Origin: Deinococcus yavapaiensis KR-236
Lineage (GTDB): Bacteria; Deinococcota; Deinococci; Deinococcales; Deinococcaceae
DNA length: 64,000 nucleotides
Direction of reading: 5' to 3'
NCBI RefSeq assembly: GCF_003217515.1
Contig: NZ_QJSX01000017.1
Coordinates: forward strand, 1 to 64,000
Shown: piece by piece, positions 16,835-25,631 of the stretch
How positions within the stretch are numbered: the stretch's first letter is position 1
Layout: each line of letters opens with the position of its first letter
Program-made: the position numbers and the translations under genes
The notes under the pieces: generated by a model
Seen by the model: the letters and a program-made list of their open reading frames with translations, nothing else
Told to the model about the DNA's origin: nothing
The model's database searches: none

Positions 16835-17882
16835 CGAACAACAAGCGACGCACGCTGAAGCGACCTTCGCCCGCCTTCTGAGAAACGTTCGTCCAAGTCC
16901 ATCCGTCCGGGCTCACGTAGCGTGCGCCGTCCGCACCGGTCGCGACGAAGGTGCCGCCACCGAAAGCCACGTCGAGGAGGCCCACGCCGCGCCCCAAGTC
17001 GGGAGACTCCACCCAAGTCGAGCCGTCTTTCGATGTCGCGAGGAAGCCGAAGGTGCCCGCCGCGACGAACACGCCGTTCCCGAAACCCACGCCGTCCGCT
17101 TGCCGCAATGCCTCGATGGGCGTCCACGTGCGCCCGAAGTCTTTGGAAACGAAGCGGTCCTCGTTGAGGGAGCCGACGGCGACGAGCGTCTTGTCGCCGT
17201 CCCACGCGATGTCCGTGAAGGAGACGGGTGGAAGGCGACGCGAATTCGCCACCGTGCTTTCAAGGACGAGCTTGCCATCCTTCACGCTCATGACCGTGAC
17301 GCGCGCCTCGCTTCCCACCAAGAAGAACTTCCCGCCGAAGAAGCGCACCGCTTTGAACGTGACGGCCCGACGGATCGTTTGTGGGTCCGTGACGGCGGGC
17401 GCGCCGGTCGCGCCCGCTCCCCACGTCGTCCACGTCTCACCGTCCGGCGAGGTCGTGATCGCTTCACCGCCGCCCACGGCGACGAAGAGGCCGTCGCCGA
17501 ACGCGACGTCACGCAGCGTTTGAGCGGACGCCCAGTTCTCGAAGCCGAAGGGCACGTCACGCCATGTGCGCCCCTCGTCCTTCGAGAGCAGAATGGTGCC
17601 TTCGCCCACCGCGACGAAGCGGTCCGTGCCGCGCGCGAGCCCCACGAGCTTCCCGCCGCGCGGTTGGGCGTACAGCTTCGTCCACACCTTCCCGTCGAGC
17701 GAGGTGGCGATGAACGAGGAATTGCTGCCGCCACGATCCACGGTGTCGGACCCGACACCCCAGAACAACCCGGCCGCCACCGCGCTCGACGGCGCAGCCA
17801 TGAGAGCAGCGGCCAGAAGGACCGCGACGCGGCGGTAGGAACGACGGACAGCGAGAGAAGACAGAAAGGAGGTGTGTTTCAC
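16824..17882 (-). CDS. Exported beta-propeller-like protein (YCF48/sialidase-like repeats)
   Basis: 352 residues from GTG 17882; an alternative ATG lies 16 codons upstream. A signal peptide precedes AVAAGLFWG. The rest consists of repeats of the type FVAVGxxGxIxxSxDGxTW: FVAVGEGTILLSKDEGRTW, FVAVGGGEAITTSPDGETW, FVAAGTFGFLATSKDGSTW and FVATGADGARYVSPDGWTW among them. These are BNR/YCF48-like blades; five to six are visible, so a complete propeller is likely. Function in such exported forms is unknown, perhaps binding or assembly. Its end overlaps the convergent regulator by 11 bases. Confidence 0.85.
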   Translation of the reverse strand: MKHTSFLSSLAVRRSYRRVAVLLAAALMAAPSSAVAAGLFWGVGSDTVDRGGSNSSFIATSLDGKVWTKLYAQPRGGKLVGLARGTDRFVAVGEGTILLSKDEGRTWRDVPFGFENWASAQTLRDVAFGDGLFVAVGGGEAITTSPDGETWTTWGAGATGAPAVTDPQTIRRAVTFKAVRFFGGKFFLVGSEARVTVMSVKDGKLVLESTVANSRRLPPVSFTDIAWDGDKTLVAVGSLNEDRFVSKDFGRTWTPIEALRQADGVGFGNGVFVAAGTFGFLATSKDGSTWVESPDLGRGVGLLDVAFGGGTFVATGADGARYVSPDGWTWTNVSQKAGEGRFSVRRLLFVTP

Positions 17883-17987
17883 CCCGCGAGCGTGCCAGCT
17901 CCCCCGGGTACGATTCGGGTACATTTCGCGTAGCAACGTCATACCCGGACCTGAATCGAAAGGAACGGAGGGCGCGCACGGTCGGCG

Positions 17988-18551
17988 TGCGGAACCGTAC
18001 CCGACCCGCTCGCAGCGCTCTCCGCACACTTCGACCTCCTGGGTGGCGAGGCGAACGCGACGGCGTAGCGCGTCGCGTACGTGGAGACGACTCGGCGTGT
18101 GAGCGCCTCCTACGCGAGGTTGCCGCGCGTGGTCGTGCATGGAGACTTCAACAGCGTCAACATTCTGTACGAGGACCCTTCCGTGACGGCCGCGCTAGGC
18201 CTCGAGTTCGCCTGCGTCGGCGCTCGCGTGCTCGACATCACGACGGCGCTGATGGAAGTGCTCGTCCGGACCGAGCCGGACTGGACGCTCGCTCGCGCGT
18301 TCCTCCGGAGGTACGGCCCGCTCGAGGAGGACGAGGCGAACGCGCTCGCCGCGGCGATGCTGCTGCGGCAGGCGGCGCTGGGCGTGTGGAGCGTCGGGCA
18401 GGTCGAGGCGGGCGCACCGGAGGCGGCGCGGGCCGGAGCGCGTCTGCGGGCGCTGCCAGAGCTTCTCGTGTGGCTGGGCTCGCATGACGCGAAGCTCACG
18501 ACCGTGGGACTCCACGAAGGCGAGCGGTTCGAACAGCTTGAAGCACGGTGA
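17988..18551 (+). pseudogene. APH-family phosphotransferase relic
   Basis: From about 18003 the frame reads DPLAALSAHFDLLGGE, meets a TAG at 18066-18068 and continues VVVHGDFNSVNILYEDP to a TGA at 18551. HGDxxxxN is the catalytic loop of aminoglycoside/homoserine kinase-like phosphotransferases. The metal-binding Asp expected in the following V.AxxDxEFA segment is replaced (TAALGLEFA). The N-terminal ATP-binding lobe is missing. The in-frame stop, the lost Asp and the missing lobe all point to a dead gene. Original substrate unknown. Confidence 0.8.
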
Positions 18552-19003
18552 AATCCCGGCCCCGTCCCCGATGCGATGGCCGTGGAACCGCCCGAAGCCG
18601 ACCTTCTCGTAGGCGCGACGTTCGTCACCGCCGAGTCGATCAGGATTCGTGTCGCTTCGTAGCGAACGACCAGGACATTCCGGGTGAAGTCATCGATCCC
18701 GGCGCTGCCCGAACCCAGAACAGTTGGGTCGGCTCGCCGAGGAATACGTCGAGCCCCGCGATATCCACAAGGTCGCACAGTCCTGGGTGCGGGCAGTCTG
18801 AACCCCGAGGAAAACGCGGGACGGGTTGTTTACCTTTTCTTTTCAAACCGATGTTGCGCCTGCCTGCCTACCCACGTCGAGCAGGAAGAGTTCGCGTTAC
18901 CGCCCTGTCGTCATGACGCTCGAACGGGTCACGTTCGCAGGTATCAATAATTGTAGGGACCGGCCCGAGTGGCGGCCCCGCTCCGCAGGTGTGAGGGGCG
19001 CCC
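18552..19003. other. Region with unassigned coding scraps
   Basis: Two short plus-strand pieces look coding: MAVEPPEADLLVGATFVTAE from ATG 18576 to TAG 18662, and RLAEEYVEPRDIHKVAQSW ending at TGA near 18800. Neither is long enough to name. The sequence is more A/T-rich around 18820-18870. Confidence 0.35.
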
Positions 19004-19034
19004 TTGACCTTCCCGTCACTGGAACCCGTAGCGT
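19004..19034 (+). promoter_or_regulatory. MerR-type promoter with 19-bp spacer
   Basis: TTGACC (19004-19009), 19 bases, TAGCGT (19029-19034). The spacer holds an inverted repeat TTCC-7-GGAA (19010 to 19024). An overlong 19-bp spacer with a central dyad is the mark of promoters that MerR proteins activate by DNA distortion. The expected start of transcription is at or just before ATG 19042. Confidence 0.75.
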
Positions 19035-19041
19035 GCGTGAC

Positions 19042-19962
19042 ATGCCCGCCCGCCTGACCATCTCCCGCTTCGCCGTCCTCACCGGCCTGTCCGCCAAGAC
19101 CCTGCGGTACTACGACGACGTCGACTTGCTTCGCCCCGACCACGTCGATCCACTCACGGGGTACCGCCTCTACGGCGTCGCGCAGATTCAGCGTGCCGTC
19201 CACATCCGGCGCTGGCGCGAACTCGGCGTGCCGATCGACGAGATCCGCACGCTCCTCGACCAGCCCACCCTCGCCCGCGAGGTGCTTTCGCGTCACGAGG
19301 AACGCCTCACCACCGAGATTCACGACCGCCAAGTGTCCCTCGCGCACCTGCGCCGCATCCTTCAGGAGGACCCCATGGAATACCGCGTCGAACAGCTCCC
19401 TCAACGTCAGATCCTCACCATTCGTACGCGACTCGTGCCGCCGCACTACGAGGTCATTCCCGAGGCGCTGCGAGAACTCGTGACGTATCAAAAGACCCGG
19501 GGGTACCGCGTGGCCGCGCCGAGCTTCTTCGTTCATCACAACGACGACGCGGGCGACGGCAGCCTCGTGGAGGTCTGCGTGCCCGTCGAGGGCGAGGTGG
19601 AGCCCGCCGGGCGCATCGAGGCGCGGACGTTTCAGGGTGGCCCGGCCTTCGTGGGGCGCTTCGTCGGACCGTACGACCGGACGGGCGCGGCGTACGCCGT
19701 GGTGGTGGAGGAGGCGCTTCGGCGTGGGCTGCGCATCACAGGCGTCACGGTCGAGTTCTACGTGAAGAGCGTTCCAGACACGCCGAACCCAGAGGAGTAC
19801 GAAACGGATATCGCGTTCTTGCTCGACGAGTCGAACGCGAGCGAGGACGACGTGCCGAGCGTGCGTGAAGCCGTGATGCTAGGACGTGCCATGAGCGTCC
19901 GCATCGACGGCGAAGTGAACGACGACGAAGGGCTTGTCTCCCGCGGCTGGGTGGTCGAATGA
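19042..19962 (+). CDS. MerR-family regulator with GyrI-like effector domain
   Basis: 306 residues from ATG 19042. The N-terminal winged HTH is typical (SRFAVLTGLSAKTLRYYDDV, then TGYRLYGVAQIQRAVHIRR), followed by a dimerisation helix (REVLSRHEERLTTEIHDRQ) and a GyrI/BmrR-like drug-binding domain from about residue 115 (YRVEQLPQRQILTIRTR). An acidic tail of about 45 residues lengthens it beyond the usual 270. No metal-binding cysteines, so it should respond to organic cations or drugs. It probably activates its own leaderless promoter and the gene that follows with a four-base ATGA overlap. Confidence 0.92.
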   Translation: MPARLTISRFAVLTGLSAKTLRYYDDVDLLRPDHVDPLTGYRLYGVAQIQRAVHIRRWRELGVPIDEIRTLLDQPTLAREVLSRHEERLTTEIHDRQVSLAHLRRILQEDPMEYRVEQLPQRQILTIRTRLVPPHYEVIPEALRELVTYQKTRGYRVAAPSFFVHHNDDAGDGSLVEVCVPVEGEVEPAGRIEARTFQGGPAFVGRFVGPYDRTGAAYAVVVEEALRRGLRITGVTVEFYVKSVPDTPNPEEYETDIAFLLDESNASEDDVPSVREAVMLGRAMSVRIDGEVNDDEGLVSRGWVVE

Positions 19963-20250
19963 CCATTCCCTCCGCTCGCTTCTACATCCTGCACTCCAGC
20001 GACCGCCGCGAGATGCGCGAGTTGCCCGCTGATCCCGACGCGCCGACACGCTGTAAGACGCGGTCGGCGGGAACATCGAGTACACCTCCCCTGCCTGGCA
20101 CGGCTTTGTAAAGCACGAGGGCATCATCAACGACGAGGGCGCGTTCTACCTTCCGCCGGACACGTACGGCTCGCTAACCGTCGGCTTGGACTTGAGCATC
20201 TACGAGCCGTGGCGCGGTTTCGTGGTGATCGATCGTGCCCGGCGAGTCAG
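19959..20250 (+). pseudogene. Frameshifted gene coupled to MerR
   Basis: ATG 19959 overlaps the MerR stop. The first frame reads MTIPSARFYILHSSDRREMR and about 17 more codons with good bias; at about 20040-20055 the coding bias jumps to another frame, after an in-frame TAA, and goes on as DAVGGNIEYTSPAWHGFVKH, GAFYLPPDTYGSLTVGLDLS and YEPWRGFVVIDRAR. The intact protein would be near 95-100 residues. I do not know its family. The exact 3' end is uncertain because bias fades after about 20250. Confidence 0.6.
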
Positions 20251-20385
20251 GCTCGAACGCTCAGAAGCGAGAAGCGGAAACCGCTTGATTCCACGAGCAC
20301 GACTTCATGCCGCAGGCCTCTTGAACGACCGCGTCGGCACCGGCTCGTCTCTGCAAGGCGCTCGCCCTCGCCTTCGACCGCACGC

Positions 20386-21219
20386 TCATCCTTTTCCAGG
20401 TCCGACGAGACTGCCACGCGGCGTCCACGTCGTTTTGATCTGTGCCACTCGGAAGCCGTTCTTCTCCAAGTTCTGCTGGCTGCGCGACGTGAACGCCGTC
20501 GTCACCGTCGCGAACTCGCACACGCCCGCCACATCCGCCAACCGCGCTCGGATCAAAGCCATTTGCGCGCCGCGACCACGCATCGCCGGAAGTGTCGTTG
20601 CCCCCGTCAAGAAGGCAGTCTCGTCGTGCACGTATAAAGTCGCCACGGCGGCCGGTTCACCCTCGACCACCGCGAGGTAACGCCGAACATCCGGCGCGTT
20701 GTGTTCGAGTACGGCCAAGGCTCGTTGCGCTGGATGTGTGAATGCATAGCCGCTCAACAGCACCTCGTTGAAGGTTTCCATTTCTTCGCCAGCAGCCAGT
20801 TCACGGACCATCACGCCCGGCACCGTGACGGTTCGAGGCGCGGTCGCCGTGGCGTACAAGGTGGCGCCGACGCCGCAGGGCGTGAATCCTCGATCGAAGA
20901 GGGCGGCTCCGACAGTGGGCGTGAGACGGGTGGCCCAAACGCTCACGCTGGGGGTGATGCCTGAGGACGTGTAAAGCGAAAGGACGTCATCGAGAGCGGG
21001 GCACGTGAGGTCGTTCAGGCCGACGACACTGTTGTACCAAGGAAGGTGTGGGAGGGTCGCGACACGATGTGCGAACAGTTCGCCGTGCTGAGCGACCGTC
21101 ACTTCGTAAGGATTCCCAGGAAGCTTGGCGGCGCGGAGAAGGGCCTCACGGCCCTTACGGGCAATGGTGGACTCCAATCGTTCGATCAGCGTGGACGTGA
21201 GCACGGGTGGGGCTACCAT
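20386..21219 (-). CDS. GNAT-family acetyltransferase
   Basis: 277 residues with the same plan as the genes at 4575 and 45458: an N-terminal lobe with LPWYNSVVGL near residue 60, and an active C-terminal lobe with AFLTGATTLPAMRGRGAQ (acetyl-CoA loop RGRGAQMAL, about residue 217-225) and NLEKNGFRVAQ near the end. Start ATG 21219 lacks a strong ribosome binding site. No neighbour suggests a substrate. It follows the methyltransferase at 21492 on the same strand, 272 bases apart. Confidence 0.88.
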   Translation of the reverse strand: MVAPPVLTSTLIERLESTIARKGREALLRAAKLPGNPYEVTVAQHGELFAHRVATLPHLPWYNSVVGLNDLTCPALDDVLSLYTSSGITPSVSVWATRLTPTVGAALFDRGFTPCGVGATLYATATAPRTVTVPGVMVRELAAGEEMETFNEVLLSGYAFTHPAQRALAVLEHNAPDVRRYLAVVEGEPAAVATLYVHDETAFLTGATTLPAMRGRGAQMALIRARLADVAGVCEFATVTTAFTSRSQQNLEKNGFRVAQIKTTWTPRGSLVGPGKG

Positions 21220-21491
21220 AAAGTCTCCGGCGTGACGGCGCTCCTTGCCGTTTCTTCCCTTAGCTTACACGGCCCTCGAGATTCTCCTCGAAGAGGCTGA
21301 GGCGCGCATCGCCCGCGATCTTCACGCTGACCGAACGATTGCGTCGTCAAGGTCGCGACTTCGACGAGCTGGGCCGTATCAGCGACGCCCAGCCTGCTTC
21401 TGAAGGCCCGTGCTGCTGCCCGGTAACGCACGACCCGCCATGTTCACCTCCACCGTGCATAGCGTATTCAATCGAGTCTCCCGGTTGGGCT

Positions 21492-22253
21492 TCAGTCCTC
21501 GCGGACGACTTTGGCAAGAGCAAGACTCGCTGTCACCGTCCACCGATCGCCTCGGACGGTCGTTACCAGCCAGTCATTCAAGGCCGCTTTGGCTCTCAGC
21601 CAAGCCGCTTCGGAGCACGCAAAGCTCTGCCGGTAGCTTTCAAGCAAGTTCAGCGCATCGCCGCGCGAGAGCCAGATTGTGGTCGTCACAGGTGCCACGT
21701 GTACCTGCTCAAACACCCGGCGCAACGTGCGCTCCAAACGTGTCTCCAGCGCTCCCTCCTGGACGTGATGTACAAACAGCGATGCGATTTCCGGATGGGC
21801 CTGGGTTGCCTGCTGCAAGCCCTGCCAGAACTCACGGAGGTGGGAGGAATGATTGCTGGTCACCCACAGCGTCCCTCCTCTTGCCATTGAACGCCCGCAT
21901 GCTTGCAGCGCCTGCTCAGGATCAGTGACGTGAAGCAGCGCGTGAAGAAACGTGATGGTACTGAAACGCCGCTCGTCCAGGGGAAGGCCACTGGCCTCAG
22001 CGACATGCCACTCCAAACTTGGATACCTAACGCGCGCAGCATGGATCGCAGCCGTGTCTTGGTCGACCCCGACCCGTTCGCAAGTCACGGGCAAGCGCCC
22101 GAGGAAATCGCCTTCTCCGCAAGCCACGTCGAGCACATTGCTTACGCGGCCAAGGCGCTGAGCAACAATGGCGTGTGGGTTCCAAGCCACTGCTTCGAGC
22201 ACTTCCCGCCGAAGATCAAACGGTGCGCGGACGTGGCGTTGATCCAAGGTCAT
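21492..22253 (-). CDS. SAM-dependent methyltransferase
   Basis: 253 residues. Motif I LDVACGEGDF (41-50), the acidic strand GVDQDTAAIHAA and HVAEASGLPLDERRFSTITF are standard class I features; HALLHVTDPEQAL follows. The C-terminal half is longer than in the simplest family members and contains LLESYRQSFACSEAAWLRAK. The ATG at 22253 lies within a transposase relic tail, so the gene may have taken over or lost part of its upstream region. Substrate unknown. Confidence 0.85.
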   Translation of the reverse strand: MTLDQRHVRAPFDLRREVLEAVAWNPHAIVAQRLGRVSNVLDVACGEGDFLGRLPVTCERVGVDQDTAAIHAARVRYPSLEWHVAEASGLPLDERRFSTITFLHALLHVTDPEQALQACGRSMARGGTLWVTSNHSSHLREFWQGLQQATQAHPEIASLFVHHVQEGALETRLERTLRRVFEQVHVAPVTTTIWLSRGDALNLLESYRQSFACSEAAWLRAKAALNDWLVTTVRGDRWTVTASLALAKVVRED

Positions 22254-22254
22254 G

Positions 22255-22425
22255 CTTTAGCGTAGACGACCCCGAGAAGTCTGCAAACGACAAGTTGTGC
22301 GTCAGGACAGCCGAAGCAACTTTGAGCCGAAATGAGCTCATGGTCTTCGCCTGGCCAAAGCCGAGGTGCGATGCAACGAGTTGCGAAAAGACGGTTTCGA
22401 TGCGTTTGTGAAGCTTGCCGTGCTT
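22255..22425 (-). pseudogene. DDE transposase C-terminal relic
   Basis: Open from 22425 after a TGA: KHGKLHKRIETVFSQLVAS, then HLGFGQAKTMSSFRLKVAS and AVLTHNLSF. RKRIExVFSxLV...GxxxxxxxxLxxRxxVxxxLLAHNL is the end of IS982/IS4-type transposases, around and after the last catalytic Glu (here Glu in RIETVF). The rest of the element is gone. The A/T content is higher than around it, which fits imported DNA. Confidence 0.75.
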
Positions 22426-22500
22426 TCAGGATTCCAACTTGCGACGTAGTGGGCTGTCAACTTTGGTTTGTCTGCCACGTGAGCTGGACTTTGTGGCTCC

Positions 22501-23232
22501 TCAAGGAGTCGAGGGAAAGCTCAAGGTGGCCAGTCGATCGAGCCACTCATTCAAGAGGTGCTGCTCTCCCGACGAGAGTGTGCCCGCCGTTTCGGGCAGC
22601 ACGGCTTGCAGGGCCACGGCGCGCGCCGCCACCCGTTGCGCGTGAGCTTCTTCGCTCGGAGCGCTCGCCGGCGGGGTGATGGTGATCGCCGCGAGCACCG
22701 CTTCACGCATGATGACGGACAAGTGAGGATCGCGCGCTTCGAACGGCGTGCCGATAAGAGATCGCGTGAGCCCTTCGCCCGCGGCGGACATGAGTTGCAC
22801 GGCGAGGGAAACGCTCACTTTCAACCGTCCCGCTTGCGCCACGCGGGTGACCAATTCGTGCAACACCGCTCGGCCGTCACGCGCCGACGACGTAGCCGTT
22901 CGAGTTAGCGGATCGCCCTGGATCAGGACGTACACGGCTGGGTTCGCCAGCCCGAAGGCGACGTGCGCGTCCCATCCGCGCCGCAGGTCCTCGATGGGAT
23001 CGTCGCTCGGTCGATGGAGGACCTTGTCGTGCACGTATGCGGCGAACGTTTCGTGGGCGGCCGCGTCGAGCAGGCCTTGCAAGTCGCCGAACTGTCGGTA
23101 GAGGGTGGGGACTTGGACGTTCGCGGCCGCGCTGATCGCTCGGGTGGAGGCGGCTTCGCGGCCACCTTGGGCGAGCAGGTCGGCGGCCGCTTTGAGGATG
23201 CGCTCTCGAACGGTTGCAGTTCGCTCCTGCAT
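22501..23232 (-). CDS. TetR-family repressor
   Basis: 243 residues, ATG 23232. N-terminal TetR HTH: ERILKAAADLLAQGGREAAS, TRAISAAANVQVPTLYRQFG. The rest is helical, as expected for the ligand and dimer domain. Divergent from the NmrA-type reductase at 23381; the 148-base gap holds repeated GTTATC boxes, so the repressor likely controls both genes. The ligand is unknown; such pairs often answer to quinones or electrophiles. Confidence 0.9.
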   Translation of the reverse strand: MQERTATVRERILKAAADLLAQGGREAASTRAISAAANVQVPTLYRQFGDLQGLLDAAAHETFAAYVHDKVLHRPSDDPIEDLRRGWDAHVAFGLANPAVYVLIQGDPLTRTATSSARDGRAVLHELVTRVAQAGRLKVSVSLAVQLMSAAGEGLTRSLIGTPFEARDPHLSVIMREAVLAAITITPPASAPSEEAHAQRVAARAVALQAVLPETAGTLSSGEQHLLNEWLDRLATLSFPSTP

Positions 23233-23255
23233 GTTAGCCAGGATAGCGCGTAAAT

Positions 23256-23298
23256 GTTATCGACCTTGCGTTATCGGTGAAATAGGATTAGTGTTATC
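23256..23298. promoter_or_regulatory. Candidate TetR operator and reductase promoter
   Basis: GTTATC occurs at 23256, 23270 and 23293, and GATAGC at 23243 forms an inverted pair with the first. A possible plus-strand promoter is TTGCGT (23266-23271), 17 bases, TAGTGT (23289-23294), overlapped by the boxes. The boxes are direct rather than symmetric repeats, so the exact operator is unsure. Confidence 0.45.
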
Positions 23299-23380
23299 CA
23301 TGTTAACGCCGTTGTTCACGGCAACGCTTTACGCCCGTCGAGTTTCACGGCCCCCGCCCGCCATCCGCAAGGAGAAGTTC

Positions 23381-24247
23381 ATGATCGTCGTCACAGGAGC
23401 CACCGGTCGACTCGGCCGCACCATCGTCGAGCACCTCCTCACCCGCCTTCCCGCCGAGCACATCGGCGTGAGCGTGCGAGATCCCAACAAAGCCGCAGAC
23501 CTCGAAGCCCGCGGCGTCCGCGTCCGCCACGGTGACTTCAGCGATCCGTCCAGCCTCGCCCACGCCTTCGAGAACGCCGAGCAGATCCTGCTGGTCTCCT
23601 CCAACGCCCGCGCTCAAGGCGGCGACCCGCTCGCGCAACACCGCGCCGCGATCGACGCCGCGTGCACCGCCGGCGTCGATCGCATCGTCTACACCAGCCA
23701 AATGGCCGCGAGTCCCACCTCCGCGTTCCCGCCCGCCGTCGACCATGCGGCCACCGAAACGATGCTTCAGCAGTCCGGTCTGGCCTGGACGGCCCTTCGT
23801 CACGGCTTCTACGCGTCGAGCGCCCTGGTCTTCTTGGGCGACTCGCTCGAAACGGGCCTGCTCGAAACGCCCGCCGACGGCAAGATCGCTTGGACGACGC
23901 ATGCCGACCTCGCTGAAGGAGCGGCGATCGTTCTCACGGACTCCGGTCACTTTGACGGTCCGACGCCGCCGCTCACCGGCGCGCACGCGCTCGACTTCGC
24001 CGACCTCACGAGCGTCGCCTCCGAGTTGCTGGGCCGCTCCGTTCACCGCCAAGTGGTGCCAGAGGGCGCCTTCGCCGCAAAGCTCCCGGCGCGTGGTGCG
24101 CCGAGCGGCGCGGTGAACATGCTGCTGGGATTGTACCGAGCGAGCCGCGCCGGGGAGTTCGCCATCGTCGATCCATCGCTCGAGCGAATGCTGGGCCGCC
24201 CCGCCACAACAATTCGTGACCTGCTCGCACACCACCTTCAGCGCTGA
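23381..24247 (+). CDS. NAD(P)H-binding NmrA/QOR2-like reductase
   Basis: 288 residues, ATG 23381 after AAGGAG. The dinucleotide motif GATGRLG (6-12) opens an atypical short-chain dehydrogenase; HGDFSDPSSL and ILLVSSNAR follow, then RIVYTSQMA at the active-site strand. Size and layout match NAD(P)H:quinone oxidoreductase 2 (YtfG) and related NmrA-like proteins. No Tyr-x-x-x-Lys pair is obvious, which is normal for this group. It probably reduces quinones or acts as a redox sensor, under the divergent TetR. Confidence 0.88.
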   Translation: MIVVTGATGRLGRTIVEHLLTRLPAEHIGVSVRDPNKAADLEARGVRVRHGDFSDPSSLAHAFENAEQILLVSSNARAQGGDPLAQHRAAIDAACTAGVDRIVYTSQMAASPTSAFPPAVDHAATETMLQQSGLAWTALRHGFYASSALVFLGDSLETGLLETPADGKIAWTTHADLAEGAAIVLTDSGHFDGPTPPLTGAHALDFADLTSVASELLGRSVHRQVVPEGAFAAKLPARGAPSGAVNMLLGLYRASRAGEFAIVDPSLERMLGRPATTIRDLLAHHLQR

Positions 24248-24728
24248 CTCCACCCGTCGAAGTCACTCACGGAGTCGAAGGCTTGAAATCGACCGTTCTG
24301 TGTTGACATGCCCGTAGCAGGACTCTGTCAGAAGTGGGTGACTGAGCGCCGCCCACCTCGTCGTGCCCGATCTCGACCTTCATGCAGATCCCGCGTAATT
24401 GGCCGCGCGCCTTTTCCGACTTCCTGACTCCGTGCCTGAAGACATCCGACCATTCCAAGCAACATGCCTGCCTCCCTCGCTACCCGTGCGGCCTCCTCGC
24501 GCTCCGATTTCCGACCAGAACATTCACTCTGTGCGTATCGCCACGTACGACCCGTTCCGGTGTCGTTCCATGGCCTGAGTTTCAGATGAATCAGCGCAGC
24601 TTGGGAGCGTCGAGAAGCGTCTCCAGCAGCATGCTCCATAGCAAGTGTTCTCTACCCGTGGTGCTTTCTCACAACATCCGTTGGCATGTCGGGTTCGACC
24701 CTCGAACTCGGATCCAGGCTGCTCTCGA
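24248..24728. other. Degenerate intergenic region
   Basis: No intact gene between two NmrA-type genes that converge on this stretch. The codon bias is weak in all frames; a minus-strand scrap around 24520-24560 (ERVVRGDTHRVNVLVGNR) might be an old gene piece. No terminator hairpin with a T-run was found. Confidence 0.4.
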
Positions 24729-25631
24729 TCAACCTGGTCGGCGCGTGGTCATGTGTGTGCGTACGGAAGTCCACCGCAACTCCGGGTACCGATTCGTGTC
24801 GAGCGGGTCGAGCTTTCCTTGGCCGCTGAACATGTCACGCATGTATTGCATTCCCTGCCATGCCGGGAAGGTCTCCCTCGGTTGCGGCGCCACTCGCTGC
24901 GCGACCTTGATCATCAGGCCGAGCATCCTCAGGCTCCCGACATGCAGCGTTTGGTAACGCTCGCTCGTCACCTCGCTCATCACCCCGGCGAGTTCCCGCG
25001 CGCTGAGCGTGTCGCCCGAGATGCGCAGGAAGCGTGGCGTCCTATCGTCCATCGCAGCGGCAGCGACATAGACGGCCACATCGTCCTTCGTGGTGAAGTC
25101 CAACGGCTGATCGGCGTTGCCCCAGTACAGGATGCGGTGAATCATAGGCTGGATGATTGGCATTTCCGCGCCCAGCATGTCCATGAATGCACCGTTGAGC
25201 ACCGATGTGACCTGAATAGGCGCAAGGTCAGCGCGGGCCATGAATTCGCGCCGAAGGTCAAGGTTGCGGTTATCACCCGGCGTGGTCCTCGTGAAATCCT
25301 CCGAGTAGTCCGACGGGATAAAGCGCGGCACACCAGCCTGGACAGCGGCATTCAGCAACACCCCCTGACGGCCCAGGATGACGTCATGGAGACCGTTGAG
25401 GGCAGAGACGACGCACTTGGTTCCCTGTAGGACCCCGGCCATCGCGCCCACGTCGTTGGGATCGGCCTCGGCGAGTGTCAGACCGAGGGCGGTCAGGTGC
25501 GTGCGGTCAGCAGCCGAGATATCAGGGCGAACCAACGCCAAGACCACCGCGCCACGTGAGATGAGAGCCCTGGCGATGCGGGAGCCCAGGTCGCCGGTCG
25601 CACCGGCGAGCGCGATGGTGGGTGGGGTCAT
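24729..25631 (-). CDS. NmrA-like NAD(P)-binding protein
   Basis: 300 residues from ATG 25631, although no strong ribosome binding site precedes it. Motif GATGDLG (10-16), then LALVRPDIS and a segment VSALNGLHDV as in isoflavone-reductase-like NmrA proteins; PRFIPSDYSEDF (about 103-114) is a signature of that subgroup. The C-terminal half holds KDDVAVYVAAAAMD and the substrate lobe. It is unlike the QOR2-type gene at 23381, so the two are not recent duplicates. Probable function: reductase or NADP-sensing protein. Divergent or upstream regulator not seen. Confidence 0.88.
   Translation of the reverse strand: MTPPTIALAGATGDLGSRIARALISRGAVVLALVRPDISAADRTHLTALGLTLAEADPNDVGAMAGVLQGTKCVVSALNGLHDVILGRQGVLLNAAVQAGVPRFIPSDYSEDFTRTTPGDNRNLDLRREFMARADLAPIQVTSVLNGAFMDMLGAEMPIIQPMIHRILYWGNADQPLDFTTKDDVAVYVAAAAMDDRTPRFLRISGDTLSARELAGVMSEVTSERYQTLHVGSLRMLGLMIKVAQRVAPQPRETFPAWQGMQYMRDMFSGQGKLDPLDTNRYPELRWTSVRTHMTTRRPG

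Noticed and set aside
24690..24720. GGGTTCGACCC-like sequence resembling a tRNA T-arm
   Set aside because: No acceptor, D or anticodon arm can be folded upstream, and no CCA or proper spacing is present.
24645..25430. Long plus-strand frame opposite the NmrA-like gene
   Set aside because: Shadow frame; the minus-strand product has a clear dinucleotide-binding motif.
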